From positions 1 through 40,084 of the IMG/VR virus record IMGVR_UViG_3300020455_000035: a stretch of 40,084 nt of DNA; one strand, 5' to 3'. Below the pieces are notes generated by a model. That model saw nothing but the letters and a program-made list of their open reading frames with translations. It searched no databases and was not told the DNA's origin. Numbering within the stretch: the stretch's first letter is position 1; every line of letters begins with the position of its first letter. Shown in pieces: positions 29,201 to 39,041 of this stretch. The position numbers and the translations under genes are program-made. Source of the stretch: a virus.

Positions 29201-32200
29201 CAAGATTACCTACTATCTCAGAAGAGACTTTATATCTACTGGTTCTGGTGGTTCTGGTGCTATTACTTTTGCTGCTCAACTCCCATTTGGAACTCAAAGA
29301 TTTGTATCATTTAGTGAAAGCAACTTCTTAATTACAATACTTGATCCAGGAGATGCTCCTGATGTTACTGCTGGTGATATAGTTTTCATTACTTCAGATC
29401 AAGTTGAGATAAAGGCATCTACTGATGCTGCTAGTGGTTTGACATCTGGTAGTGTTAAGTTGAATCTACCTGCAAACTATTTTGGATCTGCATCATATAC
29501 AACATATCCAACACTTAAGTTAACTGCTACTCTTGAAGTTACTAAAGCAAAACCAAGACTTAAGACAGCAAACTTAAACAAGAGAATCATTGTTGAAGCT
29601 CTTGGAGATAAAATTATACCTTTCAGAGGTAGAGACTATGATACAGAGTCTTTAGATGTATACAGTTATGCTGATGCATTTAACTTGAGGTATGTCTATG
29701 AAGGATCTACTTCAACACCTCCTGTAGTTGATAAAGCAGGTAATTTAGTTACTGGTACTGATGTTACTAATAGGTTTACATTTGACGATGGTCAAAGAGA
29801 CACAATATATGATATCTCTAGACTTGTCATCAAACCAGGTTTCGAAGCACCAGTAGGTCAACTAGTAATTGCTTTTGATTACTTTGATCATACTTCTGGT
29901 GATTTCATTACTGTTGATTCATATTTACACGAAGCAGGTGTTGGTTCTGAAGAAATTCCATCATTTAATTCACCTGTACTTGGTAAGATATCACTTAAGG
30001 ATGTTCTAGACTTTAGACCTAAAGTAGATAATAATGCAATTATAGGTGGATATCAGAATACATCATTGTTGTCTGCACCTAATGCTAGATCATTCACTGG
30101 AACTGGTGGTATTGTTTCTAGTACTCCTGCTCCTGATGTTGGGTTAGAATATACATTCTCATTTACACAGACACAATATCTTGATAGGATTGATGGATTG
30201 TTCTTGAATAAGAAAGGTCAATTCATTATTAAACAAGGTAATTCATCACTTAACCCATCTAAACCAGATGTTATTAGTGATGCTATTGCATTGTATTATG
30301 TGTACATCCCTGCTTTCACAGAGACAGGTAAGGATGTAAGGATTACTCCAGTCGATAACCGTCGTTACACAATGCGTGACATTGGTAAGTTGGAGAAACG
30401 TATCGAGAGACTAGAATATTACACAACGTTAAGCATTCTTGAGCAACAAGCACTGAATATGCAGATCACTGATTCTGCTGGTGTCAATCGCTTTAAGAGT
30501 GGTTTCATTGTGGACAATTTTGAGACTCATAGGATTGGATCCTTAAAGTCATTAGATTATAAGTGTTCTGTTGATACACAACAATCTGTATTGCGTTCAC
30601 AGGCAAAAGAAGATTCTATTGATCTAGTTGAAGTTAATACTAGAGATGATCAGAGATCTGTTTCTGGATATCAGAAGTCTGGTGATGTAGTTACTCTACC
30701 ATATCACGAATTAGAATTACTAGGAAACAACTTTGCTACTAAGACAGTTAATCCTAACCCATTTGTTGTTCTCCAATATGTTGGTGATTCCTTTATTGGT
30801 CCTAATGTAGATTCTTGGTATGACAGCAGTGTTGAACCTTTGGTAACAGATAACAACACTAATCTATATTCTATTTTCCTTGCTAAGGAAAACTTAAAAG
30901 AAGCATTCTCAAGTCTTTATAATTCATATAAAGTTAATTGGTTAGGTGCTAACCAAGCATTCTATAATATTGGATCATTTGCAGAAGTTAACTCTAGTAT
31001 TGCAGATTCTAATGTTGCTACTGCTAGTGTAGGTACATCTTCAAATATTAGTCCACAAAACAATGAAGTTGGTAAGGGACTAGTAACTAAGGGTGTAGGA
31101 TCAAATGTTGTTGCTACATCATTGTCATACTTTGCTAGAAGTATTCCTGTTAAATTTAAAATTAATAGACTAAAACCAAATACAAGGGTTTATGTCTTTA
31201 TGGAAGGTAGAGATGTTGCTAGATGGGTAAATCCTGACCTTAAGTATACTGGTATTGCTGCTAACTCATTATCAGCATTTAATGGTGCTATTACTACAGA
31301 TAATAATGGTAATGCTAGTGGTGTTATCCTTATTCCTGCTGGTAATCCACCTAGAGAGAATGCTGTATGGTCTGGTAGTGTCGATACTGTATCATATGAT
31401 ACAGATGCTGATGAATTAAGGTTCAGCACAGGTGTTAAGACAATCAGATTTACATCTAGTTCAACTGATGCTGAAACAGAGTCTGTAGAGACATTCGCTG
31501 AAGTAAAATTCTATGCTACTGGTATAGTACCTGAGAATCCTTCTTCTATTATATCTACAAGACCTGCATTCTTTAAAGCAAATGAAGGTACACAGATTGT
31601 AGGAAGCAATACACAGAATCCTATAAGACCAAATCCATTCGCTCAAACATTCTTGGTTGATGGGTTTGAAGGTGGTGCATTTGTAACAAGTCTAGATCTA
31701 TTCTTCAATAAGAAGAGTGATAATATTCCATTGAGAGTTTATCTAACTGATGTTGTTAGTGGAAAACCAGGTAAGAACATTGTTCCTGGTACTCAAAAGG
31801 TATTGACACCAGAGACATTCTTAAAAGTAGTCGCAAGTGATACACTTACGATTACTAAAGGTGAGAATGTAACTGGATCTAAATCAAATGCCTCTGGTCC
31901 TATCAGTAAGGTAATTGATAAGAATAATATTGAGATAGTTGCTAGTACAACAGGTTTATACACACTTACGAATGATCAGGTGTATACACTTGTCTTGGAT
32001 AACAACAACGGTAAGAACTTTGTACAAGATGAATTATTAAACGTTACATCTATTACACAAAATAATAATGCTAACAATACAGAATTTACATTAACTATTG
32101 CTAAGGATTCTGGTCGTGTAACTGGATTGAATGTTGTCAATACAGGTAGTGGATATGATTCTGCTATTATCACTATTGAAAGTCCTCAACTTCCTGGTGG

Positions 32201-34394
32201 TGGTAATGCTACTGCTACAGTTAGAGTTTCACAGGGTCTTGTGTATGATGCAGAGATGACACTTTCTGGTTCTGGTTATACTGAACCACCATCTATTGTT
32301 CTTAGAGGAACAGGATCTGGTAATGCTGGTGCTGTAATTGAATCTGTGATTACTATTGATACTCCAGCAGTTAGAATGGGTGTTGCTATTGATGTAGAAG
32401 GAGAAACACAATCTATAACTCCTACTAAGTTTGAATTTGATTTCCCTGTATACCTTGAGAATGATACTGAATATGCTCTTGCTATTGAGACAGACTCAGT
32501 TGATTATGAATTATGGTCTTCTCAATTAGGTGGAGTTGAAATTGCTACTAGTCAAATTGTTACAACTCAACCATCTTTGGGATCTCTATTCAGATCACAA
32601 AACACAGGTGATTGGACTGAGGATATATTTGAAGATGTTAAGTTTGTATTGAATCGTGCAGAGTTTGATATTAGCAGAACTGCAAGTTTACTACTTTCTA
32701 ATGCTGATCTAGGATTTGAACCACTTGACCATCATCCTATTGAAACTAATGCAGAAGCAAATACTACTGCTACATCAACACTATTCAAGAATAACAATTA
32801 TGTTGTTAAGGTTAACCATAGAGACAATGGTTTTGATGTTGATAAGTCATGGGTTTACTTCAAGAATGCAGTTGATGTTGGTGGTGTAACTGCTTCCTCA
32901 CTAAACAGTAATCTTTATAAGGTTTCTAATACTGGTGTTGATTACTATAACATCACTGGAGCTAGTAGGGCATCTGGTAATTCCTTTGGTGGTGGTACAA
33001 ATGTACTAGCGACATACAATAGAAAGTTTGAAAAGGTATTTGCTTCTGTATCTAACTTAACTTTCAGTCAAACTAAGATTGATAGTTTTGTTAAGACTAC
33101 AAATATTTCACCAATAGATGATAATGTTGGAACCTTTATATCATACTCACAAACTGATTATGAGAAGACTTTCTTAAATGAAGACTTCTATTTTATTAAT
33201 CAGAAGATTGTTGCTTCTAAGATTAATGAAACTGCTAATGGTATTGACAATTCATTACTTTATAAACTTGATCTATCAAGTACTGTTACTCATCTTTCAC
33301 CAGTTATTGATCTTTCAAGAGCATCTGTCAAGACTATTACTAATCGTATTGAATCTGCTACAGGTTCAGAGGATCGTTATGGTAGAAGAAATCAAATTGT
33401 AACTTTCTTGCCTGTATATTCATTCACTGCTTCTGGTCTACAAGGTGCTGAAATAATTAACGATAGTCAAACTATTGTTGGTGTTACATCTAAAGCAGAA
33501 GGAACTATTGTCAAGGTTGATGGTAGTACTGTGTTTGTTAAAATAACAACTGTTAATACATTTGTTGCTGGAGAAGTATTGACATTTAGTAGTGATACTT
33601 TTACTGGTGATATTAAAGTTGGAACAGGTGGTCTTACTAAGTTTGAGTTTGATATACCAAATACTACTACACCTCCAACATATGTAACTGCAAGGAACCC
33701 ATCAGTTCCAGCTCAAACATATGACAATAAGATTTCTGGTAAGATAGTATTGTGGAATACTAAGTCTGGTGAATTAACTACTGTTAATGATAAGCAACCA
33801 ATTAATAATGATTATACTGGAAGACTTATTGATAGTAGTAGTTTCGATAGAAATGCTAGTGTAGATGATCAGTTAAATGATATCTTTAGAGTTGGTGATT
33901 TGATTTCATATCCAAATCAACCAGTAGATGAAGCAAGTTTCATTGAAGTCTCTCATGTATCATACGATGATGGTATTGACTTTATTTCTGAGTTACAGTC
34001 TAAGAATAGTTCTGGAATTTCTAAATATGTCACTAAAGAGATTTCTATTGAAAATCCAGCTACATCTATTGATGTAAAACTTACTGCTAATGTAACTGAT
34101 ACTAAGAATTTACAGATACTTTATAAACTCAAGAAGTCTTCCTCACAGGAAAACTTCGAAGATATTGAATGGATTTATTTCAATACTTCAGGTGAACCTG
34201 ATGTTGATACTATTGCTTCTTCTGAAAATTCTATTAGTGGTATTACAGAGAAACAATCATCATATCAAGAACTATCTTACAGCATAGAAAATCTACCTGA
34301 ATTTTCTTCTTATGCAATTAAGATTGTTATGAAATCTAATAATCCTGCATTCGTTCCTAAGATTCAAGATATGAGGGCAGTAGCATCTTATTGA
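26289..34394 (+). CDS. giant virion protein, DUF4815-type, 2701 aa
   Basis: Start ATG 26289; the leader shares TTAGAGAC with the gp8 leader. The N-terminus (LNVAPYYDDFDTDKNFYKVL, then FRPGYSIQARELTQLQSLL) and a central core near 1360-1650 (RRYTMRDIGKLEKRIERLEY; DWTLPY-type segments and NPNPFVVLQYVG) match a family I know as DUF4815, found in cyanophage structural proteins. Between are beta-rich modules: FSPGQYVRGLTSGAYGVIEG, FVAGEVLTFSSDT, and two GSGY loops near 1952 and 1993. By position after gp8 it stands where T4 has gp9/gp10. Probably a peripheral baseplate or fibre-attachment protein; exact role unknown. Confidence 0.8.
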   Translation: MPQKTNLNVAPYYDDFDTDKNFYKVLFRPGYSIQARELTQLQSLLQNQIEQFGKYAFKQGELVIPGEIGFNNKLHFVKLSSVSEIPTNQDGQIVYKKYDVSQLISRQVKGLTSGVIATILQSATATETAADVLYVTYTNSGDAGNEETFRQGETLEVVDGVNTPLMVVGTDGSVLPTSISITDPDTGTSSSLESPAMGYASAVKVEEGIYFVNGYFVRNDAQLLVIDKYYDSPSAKVGFKINESIVTPEEDASLYDNSIGSSNYSAPGAHRLSIKLSLVVYSLDEKTDKNFIKLLQIKSGVVQTQVTQTDYNLLEQTLARRTYDESGDYVVDNFSLDVREYYQKNGNLGIYGKDAEGLVNGLSESDAGKKLVASVGPGKAYIKGYEIVNKETKYIDVDKARETLNREDIRLKTKGLPTYRITNNYSSIPVNSEGSELTSYPNVFLSAAFNDGSIGMNNTEMDTDPKQTINRRGSFFDINQGIKTIYIEVDNNYATRVAGLTGANFRTTADGIPTLWYIQSRGTTIVANSFDVLSYSKVPRIEANPDDTVTFLEITVTAQKDLLDDFLIEYDETDANKYRFIYINENDAETPGSVPFGKIVDYNDTITPVIGIAKPSNYTLLERGAGFNSDTDIVVSKGRLSNGDATYNSTFGLSYFDPNFFTKIQLDDKIAISGSFSPGQYVRGLTSGAYGVIEGTSTGSYTSNKTLMVKGLFGVFKSGEVIADESGNTLRIAKDNTISHFVVNSRGANHSLDATIRVDGVEYDNSKIKVDVSGDQLVWRVSIVNRDAALVEYSQPPLVEIVDTGATSQAVVTPILVRNAVTTYTPQNVKSFYSQFGSGNNNTFTADIEVNKEKYSEVVSVTDFTFSGNKGRKYIECTGFGGDATTFVIHGDLVQFTDDTGNLVRGVVQQSTKPAGVYKSRIYLDRSLPNGVTNASVVRVRPSIENFNQGTLLYKTGSNQISSIVASPDDSKITYYLRRDFISTGSGGSGAITFAAQLPFGTQRFVSFSESNFLITILDPGDAPDVTAGDIVFITSDQVEIKASTDAASGLTSGSVKLNLPANYFGSASYTTYPTLKLTATLEVTKAKPRLKTANLNKRIIVEALGDKIIPFRGRDYDTESLDVYSYADAFNLRYVYEGSTSTPPVVDKAGNLVTGTDVTNRFTFDDGQRDTIYDISRLVIKPGFEAPVGQLVIAFDYFDHTSGDFITVDSYLHEAGVGSEEIPSFNSPVLGKISLKDVLDFRPKVDNNAIIGGYQNTSLLSAPNARSFTGTGGIVSSTPAPDVGLEYTFSFTQTQYLDRIDGLFLNKKGQFIIKQGNSSLNPSKPDVISDAIALYYVYIPAFTETGKDVRITPVDNRRYTMRDIGKLEKRIERLEYYTTLSILEQQALNMQITDSAGVNRFKSGFIVDNFETHRIGSLKSLDYKCSVDTQQSVLRSQAKEDSIDLVEVNTRDDQRSVSGYQKSGDVVTLPYHELELLGNNFATKTVNPNPFVVLQYVGDSFIGPNVDSWYDSSVEPLVTDNNTNLYSIFLAKENLKEAFSSLYNSYKVNWLGANQAFYNIGSFAEVNSSIADSNVATASVGTSSNISPQNNEVGKGLVTKGVGSNVVATSLSYFARSIPVKFKINRLKPNTRVYVFMEGRDVARWVNPDLKYTGIAANSLSAFNGAITTDNNGNASGVILIPAGNPPRENAVWSGSVDTVSYDTDADELRFSTGVKTIRFTSSSTDAETESVETFAEVKFYATGIVPENPSSIISTRPAFFKANEGTQIVGSNTQNPIRPNPFAQTFLVDGFEGGAFVTSLDLFFNKKSDNIPLRVYLTDVVSGKPGKNIVPGTQKVLTPETFLKVVASDTLTITKGENVTGSKSNASGPISKVIDKNNIEIVASTTGLYTLTNDQVYTLVLDNNNGKNFVQDELLNVTSITQNNNANNTEFTLTIAKDSGRVTGLNVVNTGSGYDSAIITIESPQLPGGGNATATVRVSQGLVYDAEMTLSGSGYTEPPSIVLRGTGSGNAGAVIESVITIDTPAVRMGVAIDVEGETQSITPTKFEFDFPVYLENDTEYALAIETDSVDYELWSSQLGGVEIATSQIVTTQPSLGSLFRSQNTGDWTEDIFEDVKFVLNRAEFDISRTASLLLSNADLGFEPLDHHPIETNAEANTTATSTLFKNNNYVVKVNHRDNGFDVDKSWVYFKNAVDVGGVTASSLNSNLYKVSNTGVDYYNITGASRASGNSFGGGTNVLATYNRKFEKVFASVSNLTFSQTKIDSFVKTTNISPIDDNVGTFISYSQTDYEKTFLNEDFYFINQKIVASKINETANGIDNSLLYKLDLSSTVTHLSPVIDLSRASVKTITNRIESATGSEDRYGRRNQIVTFLPVYSFTASGLQGAEIINDSQTIVGVTSKAEGTIVKVDGSTVFVKITTVNTFVAGEVLTFSSDTFTGDIKVGTGGLTKFEFDIPNTTTPPTYVTARNPSVPAQTYDNKISGKIVLWNTKSGELTTVNDKQPINNDYTGRLIDSSSFDRNASVDDQLNDIFRVGDLISYPNQPVDEASFIEVSHVSYDDGIDFISELQSKNSSGISKYVTKEISIENPATSIDVKLTANVTDTKNLQILYKLKKSSSQENFEDIEWIYFNTSGEPDVDTIASSENSISGITEKQSSYQELSYSIENLPEFSSYAIKIVMKSNNPAFVPKIQDMRAVASY

Positions 34395-34395
34395 T

Positions 34396-34614
34396 ATGAA
34401 TCATTTGAAAGTTGAGAATGAAGACCATCTATATCGTGATGTAAATACAGGTGCAATAATAAATACTGACAGGTCTTCCTTCGCCAAATATAAAGTCTCC
34501 AGAAACAAGTACCGTAATATGGAGCATGAATTGGACTATGTTAAAAGTGAACTACATGAACTCAAGACCCTCTTAAAACAATTGATAAAGTCCGATGGCA
34601 GCCATAGTAGTTAA
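34396..34614 (+). CDS. small coiled-coil protein, 72 aa
   Basis: Starts one base after the giant gene's stop. N-terminal part with RDVNTGAIINTDRSSFAKYK, then a heptad helix (MEHELDYVKSELHELKTLL, residues 42-60). I recall proteins with DxxTGAIINT followed by a coiled coil in other T4-like cyanophages, of unknown function. It overlaps the tail-fibre gene by 20 bases. A NATAAATA match (34458-34465) lies inside it and could serve the fibre gene. Confidence 0.78.
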   Translation: MNHLKVENEDHLYRDVNTGAIINTDRSSFAKYKVSRNKYRNMEHELDYVKSELHELKTLLKQLIKSDGSHSS

Positions 34615-37600
34615 TAAGACTGATACCTTTGAAGTTCAAAGGCAGAAGATAAACCAGATAGGGTCTGAGTTTGATACGTTTGTGACGAATCAGACGACTC
34701 TGAACTCTACCTTCATCGAACTGACTGATATATCAGTCACCAAACTTAATGCAGGTACTGCTAACTTAACTTATGATAATACTACTGGTGTACTGACATA
34801 TACTCCACCAGATTTATCAAACTTTATAACATCAATTGGTGATGCTATTCAGGATGCAGACTTTACTACTGCTGGTCTGATGAAGACTGATGGTGCTGGA
34901 AATTATAGTGTAGTAACAGATAACTCTGCTAACTGGATCGCTTTAACAGATCTTTCAGTTACTCAGCTTACAGCAGGTAACAACGGACTTTCATATAATA
35001 ACACAACTGGTGTATTAACATTCACACCACAAGATGTATCTGGATTCTTGTCATTAACAGGTATTTCTGTCAATACTCTTACTGCTGCTGCTGGTGGATC
35101 ATTATCTTATAGCAACACCACTGGTGTATTCTCATATACTCCACCAGATCTATCTGGTTATCTAACATCATTACCAACTCATAGTATTGATGATCATGAT
35201 GACGTTGACACAACTGGAGTAGCAGACGGCAAAATTCTTAAATATGATGCTTCAGCATCTTCATTTGTCATTGCTGATGATGGTGGTGGTACTATCCCAG
35301 ATCTTCAAGATGTTTGTGATCAAGATCCAGTAACTACCACAGATATAACAGCAGGTAATTTAATATGTTCTGATGCTGGACAGTTCTCAATTGGAACATC
35401 ACAATATGCAACAATTGGATATAGTAATCTCGGAAAGATTATATATCAAGGTAACAACAGTGGTTTTGATGTAATATCAACCAGTCTTAATTGGATTTCT
35501 GGATCTACTACAGTAGCTGAATTATCATCTACTGGATTAAATGTTATTGGTACTGTCACTTCTGATGGATCAACTACTGATGGTGATGCTACATTTAAGG
35601 GTGGTACTGCTGATCTTGTTTGGGATAAATCGGATAATTGTCTGTACTTCTATGGTGGTACTACCATAAAGGATGCTACTGGTAATAAAGGAACATTAGG
35701 ACAAGTATTAGGTGCTAATGGAGCTGCTGGTCTTGATTGGTTAGATTTTGATTTAGATAATCTTGCCAATGTTAATATTACATCTCTACAAGATACACAA
35801 ACTATTAAATGGGATGCTGCTACTAGTAAGTGGGTAAATGCTTCTAGTGCAGGTGGTTCAGGAGGGGAAGGTATTGGATTATCAGATATTTCTGTAGGTG
35901 CTAATGGTACTGCTACTGGTGGTGGATCACTTTCATACAATGATATAACTGGTGTATTTACATTCAGTCCAGCAGTTGTAGGTAGCTTTATTCAATTGAC
36001 AGATATTTCTGTTGGTGCAGAAGGTGCTGCGGCTGGAGATGGTGGTATAACCTATGATGATAGTACAGGTGTACTAACATACTCACCTCCAGATCTATCT
36101 GGGTATCTAACTGGATATACTGAGACAGCAGATCTTCAGGATGTTACAACCAATGGATCAACAACGAATGTTGCAACAACTATCTTTACTGGTGGTACTG
36201 GTGCTGCTCGTTTAGATGTACAAAATGCTGGAGCTTATGCTATCAGTTTAAATGCTAGTGCTGGTGTTGGAATCAATACTGCTGATGGTGTTGGACTTTA
36301 TATTGGTAACCTCGCTACTAACGTATGGAGAGCATCTATTAGTGGATCTACTGGTGATATAACTGGTAACAAATTTGTCAAGACAAGTGGAACATCATCA
36401 CAATTCTTAAAAGCAGATGGTTCTGTTGATAGTAGTACATATCTAACTTCAATAGACATTACTTCTGAGAACCTCAACGATCTTGCTGACGTTAATGCTG
36501 GAACCCCTACTGATGGACACGTATTGAAATGGGATGCTGGTACATCTAAATGGATTGCTGCTGCTGACCAAACAGCAACAGGTGGTTCTGGTATATCATT
36601 AACAGATCTTTCTGTAACAACTAACGCAGCAGGTACATCAGCATTATCATATAATAATGGCACTGGTGTGTTCTCATACACTCCTCCTGATCTTTCTTCT
36701 GTAAGTACAGACCTAACAGTATTCTCTATTGGTTCTAATGCTACTGCTTCAGGTGGTGGTGGACTTGCATACAACAACACAAATGGTGTATTCACATATA
36801 CTCCTCCAGATCTTAGTAGTTACATAACTGGTCTCTCTATGGGAGAACTTGATGATGTAACTATAACAGGATCACCAGCAATTAATTCAGTATTGAAATG
36901 GAGTGGTACAGCTTGGATAAATGGAACTGTTGCATCAGGTGGTCTTGATAATGTTGTAGAAGATACTTCTCCACAGTTAGGTGGTAATTTAGATTGTCAA
37001 TCTGCAAATGTAGATTTCTATACTGGTGGTGCTTGTTTCGGTGGAGACAGTTCATCATATGCACCTAGATTGTATATTAGTCATACCACAACATCTGGTG
37101 GTACATCATTTATAGATGATGCTAGTGGTAATGGTTTAAACATCCTATATGGAAGTGGTTCTTTTGGTAAGGTTGTATTTAAAAATAGAACAGGAAGTAC
37201 TCAATTAACCATTAATGATGCTAATGGTGTCAAGGTTGCATCAAAACTAGATTTGTCTAGTGCTACTATCAATGATGGTACTGGCACAGGTACATCTGGT
37301 CAGGTTCTAACTTCTACAGTAACAGGTGTAGCATGGTCAACTGGTCTAACATTAAGTTCACTTTCTATAGGTAGTGAAGGAACAGCATCTGGTGATGGTT
37401 CTATTTCATATAATAATACAAACGGTGTATTCACATATACTCCACCAGATTTAAGTGATTTCTTAGATAGTACAACAGTTCTTGCAGATCTATCTGATGT
37501 TGTTATTACTGGTTCCCCTCAGTCTGGTCAGGTAATCAAATGGGATAATGCTACTAGTAAGTGGACTAACCAAGCAGATGCAGCAGGTGGAGCAGTAGCT

Positions 37601-39040
37601 GCTGGAAATGATACAGAGGTTCAATTTAATGACAATGGTGCTTTAGCAGGTGATTCTAAGTTTACATGGGATAAGTCAGCTGATCAGTTGGTGGTAAATG
37701 GACAAATAATAATGCCACGTGATAGTAATACAACTGGTACTGATGCTCATATTTTAATTGGACAAGATGGTGACTGGGAAGCATTCCATAATGGATCTTC
37801 TACTTGTCTAAGGAACCAAACAGGAACCTATGCTATACAAAATGCTGTTGCTGGAGGAGAATTGCATCTCCAAGCATATGGCAACATAAAGATGGCAGAC
37901 ATGACTGGAGTCAATTATGTCTTCTGTAATGATGGTGCTGGTGTTGATTTATTCCATAATGGAACCTGGAAATTAAAAACACATGCCGATGGCATAGAGA
38001 TTAATGGTGTAATAAAAGATGCTCAAGGTGATAAGGGTAGTTCTGGTCAAATACTTTCTAGTACTGGTACTTCATTAAATTGGGTTACTCCAACTACTAA
38101 TTTAAGTAATTCTGTTATTGGAGATCTTCAGGATGTAACTATTGGAGGATCACCTTCAAATAATCAATTCTTAAGATGGAATGGTTCTACTTGGACTAAT
38201 CAAACAGTTACTATTGGTACTGGTACTGTTACTCAGGTTTCAGGTGGCACAGGATTGAGTGGTACTGTAACAACTTCAGGATCATTAAGTCTATCTTCCA
38301 GTGGAGTTTCGTCAGGAACATATGCAACACCATCGTCAATAACTGTTGATACCTATGGTAGAATCACCAGTATTACAGGTGGATCTGGTGGTAGTGGTTC
38401 AGCAGGTGTGTACAGAGTTCATCAGTCTGCATCATCTGGTACATTGTCTATTAACAGTAATGCTAATGGTTGGTTAGTTATTGTTGTTGGAGCAGGTGGA
38501 GGAGCAGGTGTTGCTTTAGGAACTTCAACTCAAGGTGTTGCCACTGGTGGTGGCGGTGGTGGCGGTGCAACCATGTGGTTCTATAGTAAATCAGAAATGG
38601 GTACTGGAACAATGAGTTGGAGTATCGGTTCTGCTGGATCTAGTCCTGCATCTGGTATAAGTAATGGTGGTAATGGAGGCGGTAGTTCCTTCAGTCCAGG
38701 ATCAGGAGGAACTGGACCTTCCTTATCTGCTGGAGGTGGTAGCGGTAGTATCTTCCATGGAATAAGCACTGTCTGTGGTGATGGTGGTGGTCCAGGTAAT
38801 GGTACTTGGGTTACATATGATGGTGACACTACTTCTGTTATGCGTGGTATGGATGGATCCAATGGTCATGCTGTAGAGGGCAGCAGCACTTGTAAAGGTG
38901 GAAGACCTGGATTCCCAGTATCTCCTGCATCAGGTGGTTCTAACTGGGGTCGTGGTGCTTCTGGTGCTGCTAGTAACAATACTAACTGGGCTCAGGGTGG
39001 TACTGCTATAGACGGTATATGTACAATTTACGAATTCTAA
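34595..39040 (+). CDS. repeat-built tail fibre with glycine-rich tip, 1481 aa
   Basis: The N-terminus (VNKTDTFEVQRQKINQIGSE) looks like a fibre attachment region. Eight copies of a 36-40 residue repeat ('LTDLSV...LSYNNTTGVFTYTPPDLS') sit near 39, 117, 154, 427, 466, 666, 704 and 916. A second repeat, 'DLxDVxxxGxPxxxxVLKWDxxxxKW', occurs about seven times, and 'GQVLxSTGTxxxW' three times. Residues 1058-1160 (FHNGSSTCLRNQTG; LFHNGTWKLKTHADG) are typical fibre beta-structure. Residues about 1262-1481 are very Gly/Ser-rich (GGGGGGGATMWFY), like glycine-rich adhesin tips. Overall a receptor-binding fibre. The downstream gene looks like its chaperone. Confidence 0.88.
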   Translation: MAAIVVNKTDTFEVQRQKINQIGSEFDTFVTNQTTLNSTFIELTDISVTKLNAGTANLTYDNTTGVLTYTPPDLSNFITSIGDAIQDADFTTAGLMKTDGAGNYSVVTDNSANWIALTDLSVTQLTAGNNGLSYNNTTGVLTFTPQDVSGFLSLTGISVNTLTAAAGGSLSYSNTTGVFSYTPPDLSGYLTSLPTHSIDDHDDVDTTGVADGKILKYDASASSFVIADDGGGTIPDLQDVCDQDPVTTTDITAGNLICSDAGQFSIGTSQYATIGYSNLGKIIYQGNNSGFDVISTSLNWISGSTTVAELSSTGLNVIGTVTSDGSTTDGDATFKGGTADLVWDKSDNCLYFYGGTTIKDATGNKGTLGQVLGANGAAGLDWLDFDLDNLANVNITSLQDTQTIKWDAATSKWVNASSAGGSGGEGIGLSDISVGANGTATGGGSLSYNDITGVFTFSPAVVGSFIQLTDISVGAEGAAAGDGGITYDDSTGVLTYSPPDLSGYLTGYTETADLQDVTTNGSTTNVATTIFTGGTGAARLDVQNAGAYAISLNASAGVGINTADGVGLYIGNLATNVWRASISGSTGDITGNKFVKTSGTSSQFLKADGSVDSSTYLTSIDITSENLNDLADVNAGTPTDGHVLKWDAGTSKWIAAADQTATGGSGISLTDLSVTTNAAGTSALSYNNGTGVFSYTPPDLSSVSTDLTVFSIGSNATASGGGGLAYNNTNGVFTYTPPDLSSYITGLSMGELDDVTITGSPAINSVLKWSGTAWINGTVASGGLDNVVEDTSPQLGGNLDCQSANVDFYTGGACFGGDSSSYAPRLYISHTTTSGGTSFIDDASGNGLNILYGSGSFGKVVFKNRTGSTQLTINDANGVKVASKLDLSSATINDGTGTGTSGQVLTSTVTGVAWSTGLTLSSLSIGSEGTASGDGSISYNNTNGVFTYTPPDLSDFLDSTTVLADLSDVVITGSPQSGQVIKWDNATSKWTNQADAAGGAVAAGNDTEVQFNDNGALAGDSKFTWDKSADQLVVNGQIIMPRDSNTTGTDAHILIGQDGDWEAFHNGSSTCLRNQTGTYAIQNAVAGGELHLQAYGNIKMADMTGVNYVFCNDGAGVDLFHNGTWKLKTHADGIEINGVIKDAQGDKGSSGQILSSTGTSLNWVTPTTNLSNSVIGDLQDVTIGGSPSNNQFLRWNGSTWTNQTVTIGTGTVTQVSGGTGLSGTVTTSGSLSLSSSGVSSGTYATPSSITVDTYGRITSITGGSGGSGSAGVYRVHQSASSGTLSINSNANGWLVIVVGAGGGAGVALGTSTQGVATGGGGGGGATMWFYSKSEMGTGTMSWSIGSAGSSPASGISNGGNGGGSSFSPGSGGTGPSLSAGGGSGSIFHGISTVCGDGGGPGNGTWVTYDGDTTSVMRGMDGSNGHAVEGSSTCKGGRPGFPVSPASGGSNWGRGASGAASNNTNWAQGGTAIDGICTIYEF

Positions 39041-39041
39041 A

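Noticed and set aside
36298-36795. 165-residue open frame on the minus strand inside the tail fibre gene
   Set aside because: Shadow of the repetitive + strand gene; composition (Pro/Val-rich) reflects reverse reading of Gly/Thr codons and there are no start signals.
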